The notes beneath the pieces are model-generated. The model searched no databases. It was not told the origin of the DNA and saw only the letters and a program-made list of their open reading frames with translations. Position numbers and translations under genes: made by a program. From assembly GCA_028708215.1 (NCBI GenBank), contig JAQVZL010000012.1, positions 1 to 34,921 of the forward strand: a stretch of 34,921 nt of DNA, given 5' to 3'. Shown in pieces: positions 23,409 to 32,616 of the stretch. The stretch is from Bacteroidales bacterium (GTDB lineage: Bacteria; Bacteroidota; Bacteroidia; Bacteroidales; UBA932). How positions within the stretch are numbered: the stretch's first letter is position 1; the number at the start of each line of letters is the position of its first letter.

Positions 23409-24770
23409 ATGGAATTTAGAAAAAGTATAAAAAAAATAGTTACACTATTTATGCTTCTCTTTTTGAGTGTGGGGTTACATGCTCAAACCGCTGTTGCTAC
23501 CTCCCAAGTTTCGGAAGAGCAGCTTAATCTAACTCTAGAGAGTGCAGTTGAGCTAGCTTTAGACCAAAACCTTACAGTTAAAATAGCAGACCAAGAGATT
23601 AAAAGGGTAGATTGGTTAACTAAAGAGAACTGGTATGCTCTCTTACCAGGAGTAAGTGCAAGTGGGCAGTACACCAATAATGTATTGAAGCCTGTTTTCT
23701 TTTCAGATTTTTTCCCTGGAGGTAAAATGGAGGTTGGTTCTACTCATAGTTATGCAGTTACTGGAGCTCTTCAAGTGCCAATTATATCTATGCCTCTTTT
23801 TAAGAACATAGAGCTTTCAGAGATAGAACTTAAGGGAGCATTGGAATCTTTACGTAATACTAAAATAGAGCTATTAGCGCAGGTGAAAAACTCTTTTTAC
23901 GGTATATTAATGATGGAAGAGTCACTTAAGGTTTTACAAGAGAGTTATAACAATGCAAAAGAGACAGCCAATAATATTAAAAAAATGTACGAAAATGGGC
24001 TAGCATCTGAATACGATATGATTCGTTCAGATGTCTCTGTTAGAAATATTACTCCCTCTATAGCTCAGGCAAAAAGTGGATTGGAGTTAGCAAAGATGCA
24101 ACTTAAAGTACTTCTATCGCTAGATTTAAACACTCCTATTAAATTAGAAGGAGATATAAATTCCTATAAAGAGCAGATGGTAGCCTCTTCTCCCACTTTG
24201 CATCCGCTATTAGAGGGAAACAGTAACCTCCGTACTTTAGATATTCAGCTGGAGTCTTTAAATAAAACTTTTGAACTTATTAGGTCTCAAAGGTTACCTT
24301 CACTTGCAGGGTTTGCAAATTATCAATTGCAAATGCAGAGTAATGAATTCACATTTAGCGAAGCTTGGACAAACTCTTTTGCAGTAGGGCTTTCGTTACA
24401 AATTCCTATTTTCAATAAACTTTCAATAACTCTTAAAGAGAAACAGACAAAAGTTGGCATTCAACAATTACAATATCAAAGAGAATTAATGGAGAATAAT
24501 TTAGCAATATCTGTAAGAAACTCACAAAATGAGATGAATAGGGCTAAAGTGCAGCTTGAATCAGATATGGAAGCAGTAAAACAAGCAACAAAGGGTTACC
24601 ATATAGCTAAAGTTAGGTACAATACTGGAGCAGGTACTCTTCTGGAACTTAACGATACAGAGATGGCATTGACCAATTCAAAATTAAATCTTAATCAAAC
24701 AATATATGACTATATAAAAGCTAAGACAGAATACGATAAAGTTCTTGGCAAAGAGAGTTTAATTAATTGA
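23409..24770 (+). CDS. TolC-family outer membrane efflux protein
   Basis: The 453-aa product has a signal peptide (residues 1-25, ending HAQ) and the two long helical repeats of the OEP family. LTLESAVELALDQNLTVKIADQEIKR (about 40-65) starts repeat one. ELNDTEMALTNSKLNLNQTIYDYIKAKTEYDKVLG near the end closes repeat two. It forms the trimeric outer-membrane channel of the tripartite pump. It lies 78 nt after tetR and 55 nt before the membrane fusion protein gene. Confidence 0.94.
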   Translation: MEFRKSIKKIVTLFMLLFLSVGLHAQTAVATSQVSEEQLNLTLESAVELALDQNLTVKIADQEIKRVDWLTKENWYALLPGVSASGQYTNNVLKPVFFSDFFPGGKMEVGSTHSYAVTGALQVPIISMPLFKNIELSEIELKGALESLRNTKIELLAQVKNSFYGILMMEESLKVLQESYNNAKETANNIKKMYENGLASEYDMIRSDVSVRNITPSIAQAKSGLELAKMQLKVLLSLDLNTPIKLEGDINSYKEQMVASSPTLHPLLEGNSNLRTLDIQLESLNKTFELIRSQRLPSLAGFANYQLQMQSNEFTFSEAWTNSFAVGLSLQIPIFNKLSITLKEKQTKVGIQQLQYQRELMENNLAISVRNSQNEMNRAKVQLESDMEAVKQATKGYHIAKVRYNTGAGTLLELNDTEMALTNSKLNLNQTIYDYIKAKTEYDKVLGKESLIN

Positions 24771-24825
24771 TAAGATTTAGATTAAAAGAGATAGTAAATA
24801 GAAATAAAATAATAAATCAAACAAG

Positions 24826-25857
24826 ATGAAAAAATTGTTGTCGCTAATTGTTACAGGCTTACTTATTATTACTGCTTGTACAGAAACAGAAACTGCTAAG
24901 GAATTGGGTAGTGAAGAGAAAACAGTCTCTGTTAAGGTAGAGACTATTCAGAAAAAATTTGTAGATCAAACAATAGAATTTACAGGTAATATAGAGCCGT
25001 TAATAAAAAACAATATATCTAGTTCTGCTGCTCAAAGAGTAGAGAAAATATATGTAGAGGTTGGCTCAAAAGTTAAAAAGGGTCAGCTGCTAGTAGAGAT
25101 GGAAAGCTTAAATTACGCGCAAGCTAAAATTCAGCTTGAAAATCTTAAAGTAGACCTTTCAAGGACAGAAGCGCTCTACAAAGCAGGAGGTATTCCAGAA
25201 CAGCAGTACGATCAAATTCTAACACAAGTAAAAATCTCTGAAGAGAGCCTAGCTAACTTAAGTAACAATACAAAGCTCCTCTCTCCTATAGATGGAATTG
25301 TTACCCAAAAGAATTTTGACAATGGAGATTTAGCCGTTGGGCAGCCAATTCTAGTAGTAATGAAAATGCAACCTGTAAAGATACTTATTAACATTTCAGA
25401 AGAGTTTTTCCCTGAAGTGAAAATAGGTACTCCTGTAAAAATAGTGCTAGATATTTACCCTAATAAGGAGTTTCCTGGTAAAGTAATGCTAATTCACCCT
25501 GTTATAGACGCTACTACTCGTTCTTTTCAGGCCGAGGTTAGAATAGATAATCCATCTCTTCTATTGCGTCCAGGAATGTTTGCTCGCGCCATTGTAGATT
25601 TTGGCTCGCGAGAAAAGGTGGTTGTTCCAGATAGAGCAGTTATAAAGCAGTCTGGTACAAATGATAAATACGTATATGTTATAAATGGAGATAGAGTTAC
25701 CTATACAAAAGTTGAACTAGGCCGTAGAATAGATTCTATTTATGAGGTAGTTAGCGGTGTTGAGCAAGGGCAGCAGGTAGTAGTTGCTGGTAATACCTCT
25801 TTAATGGACAACACTAAAATCCAAATTTCTGAATCTAAATTAGATATTACACTTTAG
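24826..25857 (+). CDS. RND efflux membrane fusion protein (periplasmic adaptor lipoprotein)
   Basis: This 343-aa protein is a lipoprotein with lipobox LLIITAC (Cys at about residue 18). The adaptor folds follow: barrel-sandwich VEKIYVEVGSKVKKGQLLVEM (about residues 75-95), a short helical hairpin (about 98-140), the return strand LLSPIDGIVTQKNFDNGDLAVGQP (about 145-170), and a beta-barrel with ATTRSFQAEVRIDNP and LRPGMFARAIV. It links the RND pump to the TolC-type channel. The stop is 5 nt before the RND gene, so they are coupled. Confidence 0.94.
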   Translation: MKKLLSLIVTGLLIITACTETETAKELGSEEKTVSVKVETIQKKFVDQTIEFTGNIEPLIKNNISSSAAQRVEKIYVEVGSKVKKGQLLVEMESLNYAQAKIQLENLKVDLSRTEALYKAGGIPEQQYDQILTQVKISEESLANLSNNTKLLSPIDGIVTQKNFDNGDLAVGQPILVVMKMQPVKILINISEEFFPEVKIGTPVKIVLDIYPNKEFPGKVMLIHPVIDATTRSFQAEVRIDNPSLLLRPGMFARAIVDFGSREKVVVPDRAVIKQSGTNDKYVYVINGDRVTYTKVELGRRIDSIYEVVSGVEQGQQVVVAGNTSLMDNTKIQISESKLDITL

Positions 25858-25862
25858 TTATT

Positions 25863-28800
25863 ATGAAAATATATGAAAGCGCAGTAAGAAAACCAGTTAC
25901 TACAGCACTTGTATTTGTTGCGATAGTTGTTTTAGGGTTATTCTCTCTATCTAAGCTCTCTGTAGACCTCTATCCAGAAATAGAGTTAAATGCAGTAACT
26001 GTTATGACAACATATTCGGGAGCAAGCGCAACCGATATAGAACAGAACGTTACTAAAAGGCTAGAGATGTCGCTTAGTACAGTATCTGACCTAAAAAAGA
26101 TTACCTCTACCTCTAAAGATAATATCTCACTAATAACTGTAGAGTTTGAGTACGGTACAGACATGGACGAGGCTGTTAACGATATACGGAGTGTTATTGA
26201 TATGCAGAGGAATTTTCTTCCAGACGATATAGATGCTCCAGTGGTTCTTAAGTTTAACTCTAGTATGATGCCTATACTCTTCTTAAGTGCTAGTACTTCA
26301 TCTAACCCTCAAGGGTTATATAAAATTCTAGAAGAGAAGGTGGCAAATCCCATAAATAGAATAAACGGGGTAGCTTCTGTATCTATCTCTGGTGCTCCGC
26401 AAAGAGAGATTCAGGTTCTTACCAATCCTAAAAAGATGGAGGCCTATAACCTAACTATAGAGCAGTTAGCAGGAGTTTTAGCTCTTGAAAATAGGAATGT
26501 TCCAGGAGGTAATATGGATATAGGGTCAGAAACTTTTTCTGTTAAAATAGAGGGAGAGTTCAAAACTAGCGATCAAATAAAAGATATAATTGTTGGTAGC
26601 TATATGGGTAAAAACATCTTTGTGAAAGATGTTGCAACGGTGAAAGATACGCTAAAAGAGAGATCTACAATTGTTCTTACAAACGGAGAGGTCTCTGCAA
26701 TGATTGTTATTCAAAAACAATCTGGCTCTAACGTTGTAGATATTGCAAATAAAATTAACAAAGAGCTACCAAATATTAGAGCAACGCTCCCTCCAGATCT
26801 GGAGCTTAACGTAGTTATAGATACTTCTGATTTTATTAAAAAGAGTATTAGGTCTCTATCTAACACAGTTATGCTAGCAGGGCTATTTGTAATGGTTGTA
26901 GTGCTGTTTTTCTTGGGTAGGTGGAGAGCAACATTTATAATTATTCTAACAATTCCTGTATCGCTCATTGCTGCCTTTATTTACTTAATGGCAACGGGCA
27001 ACACTTTAAATATAATATCTCTAAGTTCATTATCTATTGCCATAGGTATGGTGGTAGACGATGCTATTGTAGTTTTAGAAAATATAACCGAACATATAGA
27101 GAGGGGTAGCAAACCAAAAGATGCTGCAATATATGCAACTAATGAGGTTGCTGTAGCCGTTGTAGCTTCTACTTTAACAATTGTAGCTGTTTTCTTCCCT
27201 TTAACTATGGTATCTGGTCTTGCTGGTATAATGTTTAGACAGTTAGGCTGGATTGTAACTATAATTATTTCTGTCTCTACACTTGCAGCACTTACTCTAA
27301 CTCCTATGCTAAGTGGGTTGATGCTTAAAAAAGATCCAAAAAGAGGAAAGTTATTTGAGCTGTTTTACCTTCCTATAGAAAAAGCTTTGAACGCCTTAGA
27401 TGGTGGTTATGAGAGGCTACTCAAATTTGCCTTAAAAAATAGAACAGTAGTTATTGTAGCCTCATTTGGGTTGTTTTTAGCGAGTCTTTTTTTATTGAGG
27501 AGTGTTGGCACAGACTTTTTCCCAGAAACAGATAACTCGCAAATTTCTATACAGGTAGAGCTTCCGGTTGGAACAAGAGTAGAGCATTCCCGTATTCTTA
27601 GTAGCCATATTTACTCTATATGGAGTGAGAAATATCCAGAGATAGAAGTGCTTCAAACCTCTATGGGACAGTCAGATGGTTCAAACGTGTTTATGTCTAT
27701 GGGAAGTTCAGGCACAAATCTAATCTCTTACACAGCTAGGCTTACAGATGCGTCTGATAGAGATAGGGATATTTTTTTAATAGCAGATATGATGCGTGCA
27801 GATTTAGACGCTATTCCAGAGATTTATAAATATGAGGTAACCCCAGGAGGTTCTGGAGGAGGAATGGGTGCAGGCTCTTCAGATATAGAGATGGATGTAC
27901 TCGGTTATAATATGGAAGATGCAGCTGTTGTGGCAGAACAAATTTCAGATTTGATGAAAGGAGTTAAAGGGCTAAGAGATATTAAAATAAGTAGAGAAGA
28001 TTATATACCTCAATTGAGAGTAGAGTTTGATAGAGATAAATTAGCTATGAATGGGCTTAATTTAACAACTGCTGCATCTGCTGTTAGAAATCGTATAAAT
28101 GGGCTTATTACAACTAGGTTCCGTGAAGATGGAGAGGAGTATGATATAGTGGTTAAAAATAGCATTAATTTTAGAACCAATATAGAAGATATAAGCTCTA
28201 TACAGCTCTACAATAATGCGGGAAAGCCTGTACGATTAAGTGAGGTTGGAGAGGTTATTGAAGATTTTGCTCCCCCTTCAATTGAGCACGTAGATAGAGA
28301 GCGTGTAATAAAAGTATCTGGAACAATCTACAAAAGAGCGCTGGGCGATATTGCAAAAGATATTAATAGAGGTGTTTCCAAAATAGATCTACCAGAGAAT
28401 ATTGCTGTGAAGATGACAGGTTCATTCGAAGAGCAGCAAGACTCTTTTGCAGATATGTACACTCTATTGTTACTAGTAGCAATGCTTACCTATATTGTAA
28501 TGGCTGCTCAGTTTGAGTCTTTTAGAGACCCCTTCATTATTATGATGTCTTTGCCATTTGCTTTTACTGGTGTTTTTGTAGCACTCTGGCTTACCGGAAC
28601 ATCTTTAAGCCTTATTGCTTTGATTGGAGCAATTATGCTAGTTGGAATTGTGGTTAAGAATGGAATTGTTTTAATTGACTACATTAATCTTAACAAAGAG
28701 CGGGGGATGAGTGTTATGCGTTCTATTGTTAAGGGAGGAAAGTCTCGTTTAAGGCCAGTGCTTATGACCACACTAACTACTATTTTGGGGATGACTCCTA

Positions 28801-28985
28801 TGGCCATAGGCATTGGAGATGGTTCAGAAATTTGGCAACCAATGGGTATCTCAATAATTGGTGGTTTAACACTCTCTACACTTCTTACTTTGCTTGTTAT
28901 TCCAACTATTTATTGCTCTCTTAATGTGCGAGATATCAAGAAAATAAGGAGAGCACATTTAAAAGGTTTAAAGAGCAAAAATTAA
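25863..28985 (+). CDS. RND-family inner membrane efflux pump (HAE1 type)
   Basis: This 1040-aa protein has the full RND layout: TM1 (about residues 11-30), a large periplasmic loop, TM2-6 (about 335-490), a TM7 near 530, a second loop, and TM8-12 (about 865-1020). TM4 has the proton-relay pair Asp399-Asp400 in VVDDAIVVLENI, and a Lys in TM10 (VGIVVKNGIVLIDYI). The motifs place it in the hydrophobe/amphiphile group, where substrates are drugs, bile salts or dyes. The heavy-metal CusA group is less likely, as its marker Met/Glu residues are not seen. PGGSGGGMGAG in the second loop is a short flexible run. The PII-like gene follows after 28 nt. Confidence 0.95.
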   Translation: MKIYESAVRKPVTTALVFVAIVVLGLFSLSKLSVDLYPEIELNAVTVMTTYSGASATDIEQNVTKRLEMSLSTVSDLKKITSTSKDNISLITVEFEYGTDMDEAVNDIRSVIDMQRNFLPDDIDAPVVLKFNSSMMPILFLSASTSSNPQGLYKILEEKVANPINRINGVASVSISGAPQREIQVLTNPKKMEAYNLTIEQLAGVLALENRNVPGGNMDIGSETFSVKIEGEFKTSDQIKDIIVGSYMGKNIFVKDVATVKDTLKERSTIVLTNGEVSAMIVIQKQSGSNVVDIANKINKELPNIRATLPPDLELNVVIDTSDFIKKSIRSLSNTVMLAGLFVMVVVLFFLGRWRATFIIILTIPVSLIAAFIYLMATGNTLNIISLSSLSIAIGMVVDDAIVVLENITEHIERGSKPKDAAIYATNEVAVAVVASTLTIVAVFFPLTMVSGLAGIMFRQLGWIVTIIISVSTLAALTLTPMLSGLMLKKDPKRGKLFELFYLPIEKALNALDGGYERLLKFALKNRTVVIVASFGLFLASLFLLRSVGTDFFPETDNSQISIQVELPVGTRVEHSRILSSHIYSIWSEKYPEIEVLQTSMGQSDGSNVFMSMGSSGTNLISYTARLTDASDRDRDIFLIADMMRADLDAIPEIYKYEVTPGGSGGGMGAGSSDIEMDVLGYNMEDAAVVAEQISDLMKGVKGLRDIKISREDYIPQLRVEFDRDKLAMNGLNLTTAASAVRNRINGLITTRFREDGEEYDIVVKNSINFRTNIEDISSIQLYNNAGKPVRLSEVGEVIEDFAPPSIEHVDRERVIKVSGTIYKRALGDIAKDINRGVSKIDLPENIAVKMTGSFEEQQDSFADMYTLLLLVAMLTYIVMAAQFESFRDPFIIMMSLPFAFTGVFVALWLTGTSLSLIALIGAIMLVGIVVKNGIVLIDYINLNKERGMSVMRSIVKGGKSRLRPVLMTTLTTILGMTPMAIGIGDGSEIWQPMGISIIGGLTLSTLLTLLVIPTIYCSLNVRDIKKIRRAHLKGLKSKN

Positions 28986-29013
28986 GAGGGCTATACATTA
29001 AAAATATTAAGAG

Positions 29014-29307
29014 ATGAAAGCTGTAATGATAATATATAACCAAGCGCACTCACAAGTAGTATTGGAAATCTTAGATAAATGTACTGTAAGAGGCTTTACT
29101 AAATGGGTAGATGTACAAGGTAGGGGTTCTAAAAGAGGAGAACCCCACTACGGAACACATGCATGGCCATCAAAAAATATGGCAACTTTAGCTGTAGTTC
29201 CGCAGGAGAGGGTCCAGCCCCTTATGCTAGAACTTAAAAAAGCCAATGAAATGGCAGAAGATCAAGGATTGAGAGCTTTTGTATGGGAAGCAGATGTTCT
29301 TGTGTAG
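29014..29307 (+). CDS. Small PII-like protein at the end of the RND operon
   Basis: This 97-aa protein looks like the PII fold (a trimeric beta-alpha-beta ferredoxin-like module). It reads MKAVMIIYNQAHSQVVLEILDKCTVRGFTKW, then VQGRGSKRGEPHYGTHAWPSKN, which fills the T-loop position, then ATLAVVPQERVQPLMLELKK and VWEADVLV. No uridylylation Tyr or the ammonium-transport markers of GlnB/GlnK are recognised. Similar small proteins occur beside RND pumps (DUF3240-like), so it may sense a ligand and tune the pump. It is 28 nt after the RND gene. The fold is inferred by eye; the role is a guess. Confidence 0.65.
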   Translation: MKAVMIIYNQAHSQVVLEILDKCTVRGFTKWVDVQGRGSKRGEPHYGTHAWPSKNMATLAVVPQERVQPLMLELKKANEMAEDQGLRAFVWEADVLV

Positions 29308-29394
29308 TTTTGCTTTTTAGTTACTGTTAGGATTTTAAAAAAAAACAGACTAATTTAGCACTCACTTTATGTTTAATTTATAATTTTAGAAATA

Positions 29395-29712
29395 ATGGCA
29401 ATAGCAGTAAACGATTCAAACTTTGATGAGATAATTTTGAAATCTAGTAAGCCGGCAGTGGTAGATTTCTGGGCACCATGGTGTGGCCCATGTAGGATGA
29501 TAGGGCCTATAATTGAGGAGCTTGCAGCAGAGTACGAGGGTAAAGCAGTAATATCTAAGTGCGATGTAGACTCAAGTGAAGAGGTTCCTGTAAAATATGG
29601 AATCCGTAATATTCCTACAATTCTATTCTTTAAAGATGGAGAGTTGAAAGATAAAATTGTTGGCTCTACAACTAAATCTGCGATTGTATCAAAGATTAAT
29701 TCACTAATGTAA
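29395..29712 (+). CDS. trxA: Thioredoxin
   Basis: Thioredoxin reduces disulfides in cytoplasmic proteins. The 105-aa product has the active site FWAPWCGPCRM with Cys30 and Cys33, Asp24 buried before it, and the cis-Pro loop GIRNIPTILFFKDGE near residue 75. No signal peptide is present, so it is cytoplasmic. Length is normal. It sits 87 nt after the PII-like gene and 7 nt before a beta-barrel protein gene, with which it may be transcribed. Confidence 0.97.
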   Translation: MAIAVNDSNFDEIILKSSKPAVVDFWAPWCGPCRMIGPIIEELAAEYEGKAVISKCDVDSSEEVPVKYGIRNIPTILFFKDGELKDKIVGSTTKSAIVSKINSLM

Positions 29713-29719
29713 TTTTATT

Positions 29720-30310
29720 ATGAAGAAAATAACCACCCTTTTATTGCTAATTTTCCTTTCAACCGCACCAATGTGGTCTCAAGGAAGATTCGGTATTAAG
29801 GGAGGGTTAAATTTTAACTCCCTTAAAGATGTATCAGAAAATATTGATGATACATGGAAAAATCAAACAGGGTATCATTTGGGTCTGACTTATCAAGCTA
29901 AAATTCCCTTTTTGGGGCTTGGATTTCAGCCAGAACTTCTGTTTGAAAGACAAAAAACTCAAAATAGCATTAATCAAAGTCTCTATTTAGACTATTTGAC
30001 TCTACCAGTAAATATACAAATAGGGTTAGATCTTCTTTTGTTTAGACCTTTTGTAATGTTTAGCCCCTATATCTCATATGCTGTTGGCAAAGGAGATATG
30101 TTATCTGGTCAAGATTGGGACAGCATTAACAGGTTTGATTATGGCTATGGGCTTGGAGCAGGTGTAGATATTTGGAAACTTCAGGTTTCTGGAAAGTATA
30201 TTTGGGGTTTAGGCAAGTTGCAGGATGCAACTTCTCAACCAATTAACGGAGATACTTTTAAAAACGCAAAAATGGAGGGTTTCCAACTTTCAGTAGCTTG
30301 GATGTTTTAA
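29720..30310 (+). CDS. Outer-membrane beta-barrel protein (porin-like, OMP_b-brl family)
   Basis: This 196-aa protein has a signal peptide (residues 1-20, ending MWSQ) and then GRFGIKGGLNFNSLKDV, a common start of Bacteroidetes small outer membrane barrels. Strands alternate polar and nonpolar residues, as in YHLGLTYQAKI, LDYLTLPVNIQIGL, YGYGLGAGVDIW and VSGKYIWGL. The last residues (FQLSVAWMF) end in an aromatic, as outer membrane barrels do. Length suggests 8 to 10 strands. PLPVNIQ-like motifs also occur in the PorT group, but the match is too loose to claim PorT. The function is not known. Confidence 0.82.
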   Translation: MKKITTLLLLIFLSTAPMWSQGRFGIKGGLNFNSLKDVSENIDDTWKNQTGYHLGLTYQAKIPFLGLGFQPELLFERQKTQNSINQSLYLDYLTLPVNIQIGLDLLLFRPFVMFSPYISYAVGKGDMLSGQDWDSINRFDYGYGLGAGVDIWKLQVSGKYIWGLGKLQDATSQPINGDTFKNAKMEGFQLSVAWMF

Positions 30311-30320
30311 TAAATATTAA

Positions 30321-30908
30321 ATGTCAAAGAGAATATCTATTTACTGTTCTTCCAGTAATATTTTGGATGAAAAATATATTGAGGCCGCCAGAGAATTTGC
30401 ACAGGCGGTCTCTTTGTTAAACTACACTGTTGTTTGTGGTGGCAGTTTAAGGGGTCTTATGGGGGTAATAATAGACACTATACTCTCTAATGGAACAGGC
30501 TCTAGGGTAGAGGGTGTTATTCCTCAATTCATGGGAGAAATGGAGATTCACCACCCTGGTCTTGAGCATTTGAAAATTGTAGACTCTATGAGTGAAAGAA
30601 AAGAGTTGTTAAGGAGAGATACAGACGCAGTTATTGCTTTCCCAGGTGGCTTAGGTACTCTAGATGAGTTTCTAGAAACGTACACTCTCAAGAGATTGGG
30701 TAGGTACAATGGAACCGTAATTCTATTTAACCAAGATGGCTTTTACAATTCATTCTTGGCTATGTTAGATAATTTTGTGCAAGAGAAAGTTTTAAACTCG
30801 AACTACAAAGATAGTTTAGTTGTTGTAGATAGTGTAGAGGAGTTATTAGTGGCTGTGAAAAATTGTGAGAAAGGTTTTTTAAATTTAGCACACTATTTAC
30901 CTGAGTAA
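30321..30908 (+). CDS. LOG-family nucleotide 5'-monophosphate phosphoribohydrolase (TIGR00730 type)
   Basis: The 195-aa protein is a Rossmann-fold LOG/YvdD-type enzyme, which cleaves nucleoside monophosphates to base and ribose 5-phosphate. ISIYCSSSNILDEKYIEAARE starts the fold. VVCGGSLRGLMGVI near residue 37 fits the GGG..GLMG motif, and MSERKELL is the conserved helix. FPGGLGTLDEFLE near residue 112 is the hallmark PGGxGTxxE. In plants such enzymes make cytokinins, but here the natural substrate is likely a nucleotide. It lies 10 nt after the beta-barrel gene. Confidence 0.92.
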   Translation: MSKRISIYCSSSNILDEKYIEAAREFAQAVSLLNYTVVCGGSLRGLMGVIIDTILSNGTGSRVEGVIPQFMGEMEIHHPGLEHLKIVDSMSERKELLRRDTDAVIAFPGGLGTLDEFLETYTLKRLGRYNGTVILFNQDGFYNSFLAMLDNFVQEKVLNSNYKDSLVVVDSVEELLVAVKNCEKGFLNLAHYLPE

Positions 30909-30946
30909 ATTGTAGTTGCTTTTAAACTAATTATTTAACTTGCAGA

Positions 30947-31921
30947 ATGGATTTAAAATCGATACAGGAGTTACTCAAAGAAGATATACAAAAGGTAAAT
31001 GACCTTATTAAGGTTAGTTTAGAGAGCCATGTAGAGCTGCTAAGTACTATTAATAGCTATCTTTTTGAAGAGAAGGGCAAGCAATTACGCCCTCTTTTAA
31101 GTCTTACCACTGCAAAAGCGTGTGGAGCAACTACACCAAATACATATATATGTGCAGCTGTTGTAGAGATTATTCACACAGCTACACTTTTACATGACGA
31201 TGTTGCAGACAATGCTCCTAAAAGGAGAGGAGCAGAGACTATCCAATATAAGTTCTCACCTGCCTCTTCTGTTCTAACAGGAGATTACTGGCTAGCAAAA
31301 GCATTTTTTCTTTTAGTAGAGGCCAATGATACGCAATTAATGAGCTTCTTTACAAACGCTGTAGAAGATTTATCTGAAGGAGAGCTTTTTCAAATGCAAA
31401 AAGCAATTAGTTTAGATACTACAGAGGAAGATTATATTAATATTATCTCTCGTAAAACTTCTAGTCTTTTTATCTCTGCTATTGCTGGAGCTGCTTACTG
31501 TGCAGGAGCTCCTCAAAGAATTATAGATGAGATGAGAAAATATGCCTACCACTTAGGGATAGCATTTCAAATAAGAGACGATATTTTTGACTACACTCCA
31601 GAGATAAAAACGGGGAAAAATGCAGGGACAGATATAAAAGAGAAAAAAATAACTCTTCCTTTAATTTGCGCTCTTAAATCTTGTAGTTTAGAAGAGAAAG
31701 GTCAAATGCTAAGTTTCATAAAAGAGTCTAGCTCTAACGAAGAGACTTTATTAAGCAAAACTTTCAATTTTGTAGAAAAATATTCGGGAGTTGCTCATGC
31801 ACAAGAGATACTTATGAAACACTCCACAAAGGCTATAGAGGCCTTAAGCTGTTTAGTAGATTCTAAATATAAAAACGAGCTAGTCAATATTGCGTTATAC
31901 GTGGGCACAAGGCAAGAATAA
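30947..31921 (+). CDS. Polyprenyl diphosphate synthase (octaprenyl/heptaprenyl type)
   Basis: The 324-aa enzyme makes a long trans-polyprenyl diphosphate, probably for the menaquinone side chain. KGKQLRPLLSL (about residues 43-53) binds isopentenyl diphosphate. LLHDDVADNAPKRRG (about 83-97) holds the first Asp-rich motif DDxxD, and FQIRDDIFDY (about 204-213) the second, with GKNAGTDIKEKKITLPLI after it. All catalytic Asp residues are present. Its 3' end abuts the stop of the convergent DUF3109 gene with no gap. The chain length cannot be told with certainty. Confidence 0.95.
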   Translation: MDLKSIQELLKEDIQKVNDLIKVSLESHVELLSTINSYLFEEKGKQLRPLLSLTTAKACGATTPNTYICAAVVEIIHTATLLHDDVADNAPKRRGAETIQYKFSPASSVLTGDYWLAKAFFLLVEANDTQLMSFFTNAVEDLSEGELFQMQKAISLDTTEEDYINIISRKTSSLFISAIAGAAYCAGAPQRIIDEMRKYAYHLGIAFQIRDDIFDYTPEIKTGKNAGTDIKEKKITLPLICALKSCSLEEKGQMLSFIKESSSNEETLLSKTFNFVEKYSGVAHAQEILMKHSTKAIEALSCLVDSKYKNELVNIALYVGTRQE

Positions 31922-32512
31922 CTAGCCAGAGCAGATTTGTTCGTAGGCCTTTTCAAGCTGGATATAGAAATCTTTGCCGAAAGAGAAAACTAGAGGTTCT
32001 TTTAAAAAGCGGAAAACGGGGATTCCCTCTTTTTTCCCTTTTGCGTATGCATCTAAGCAAATATTCCATTCATGCAAATTTAAAGCTATTAAGCCATTTG
32101 AAAGGTAAGAGACTCTTATTGGGTATAGCCAGCATGAAATAGGTTTTTTCATAGTAGAGTTACCATCTCTATGCGCTGTTTCTATACCACAAAAACAGTT
32201 ATGATTTTCATCGAAAATGGTGTAGGCACACTCTTCTCCTTTAATAAGAGGGGTTACAAGATCTTGGTCTAAATCTCTTACAAATAGCCCCTGCTTTTTT
32301 ATAGAGTTAATTCCCTCTTTCCTAAGATGGTTAGAGATAGAGTTATACTCCTTAGTTAGAGTTGTACACTCTTGTCCAGTTAAGGGAGCTCCACTATCGC
32401 CAATTATGCAACATGCCCCGTGGCATTTAGAGATATCGCATGTAAAGTGTTCTGTAAATATTGCAGATGAGATAAGAATATTGTCAATTTCTATAATTGT
32501 ACGGTTGGTCAT
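31922..32512 (-). CDS. DUF3109 family Cys-rich protein
   Basis: This 196-aa protein is DUF3109, a family common in Bacteroidetes with unknown function. Conserved Cys groups are visible: FTCDISKCHGACC at about residues 23-35, ECAYTIFDENHNCFCG at about 92-107, SCWLYPI near 126 and WNICLDA near 149. These could bind an Fe-S cluster or zinc (inference). No signal peptide or membrane segment is present, so it is cytoplasmic. It stands alone. The stop touches the stop of the polyprenyl synthase gene. Confidence 0.9.
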   Translation of the reverse strand: MTNRTIIEIDNILISSAIFTEHFTCDISKCHGACCIIGDSGAPLTGQECTTLTKEYNSISNHLRKEGINSIKKQGLFVRDLDQDLVTPLIKGEECAYTIFDENHNCFCGIETAHRDGNSTMKKPISCWLYPIRVSYLSNGLIALNLHEWNICLDAYAKGKKEGIPVFRFLKEPLVFSFGKDFYIQLEKAYEQICSG

Positions 32513-32562
32513 TTATTAAAGTATAATTTAATATGTATGGTTAAGCCATGCTAAGTAATATA

Positions 32563-32604
32563 AAACACTGCTACTTATTTTTCTATTAACAAGTAGCAGT
32601 GCTC
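32563..32604 (-). terminator. Terminator of the M16 peptidase gene
   Basis: The minus strand folds CACTGCTACTT / AAGTAGCAGTG (11 bp) with a 14-nt loop, followed by TTTTATATT. It lies 15 nt after the M16 gene stop, so it is read on the minus strand. Confidence 0.8.
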
Positions 32605-32616
32605 TTTAAAAGGTAT

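Noticed and set aside
25863-28985. CusA-type heavy-metal efflux for the RND pump
   Set aside because: The TM4 motif VVDDAIVVLENI and the overall length fit the HAE1 group, and no metal-binding Met-rich parts are seen in the adaptor.
29720-30310. PorT of the type IX secretion system
   Set aside because: Only the general small-barrel features are shared; no specific PorT motif and no other Por genes are in the window.
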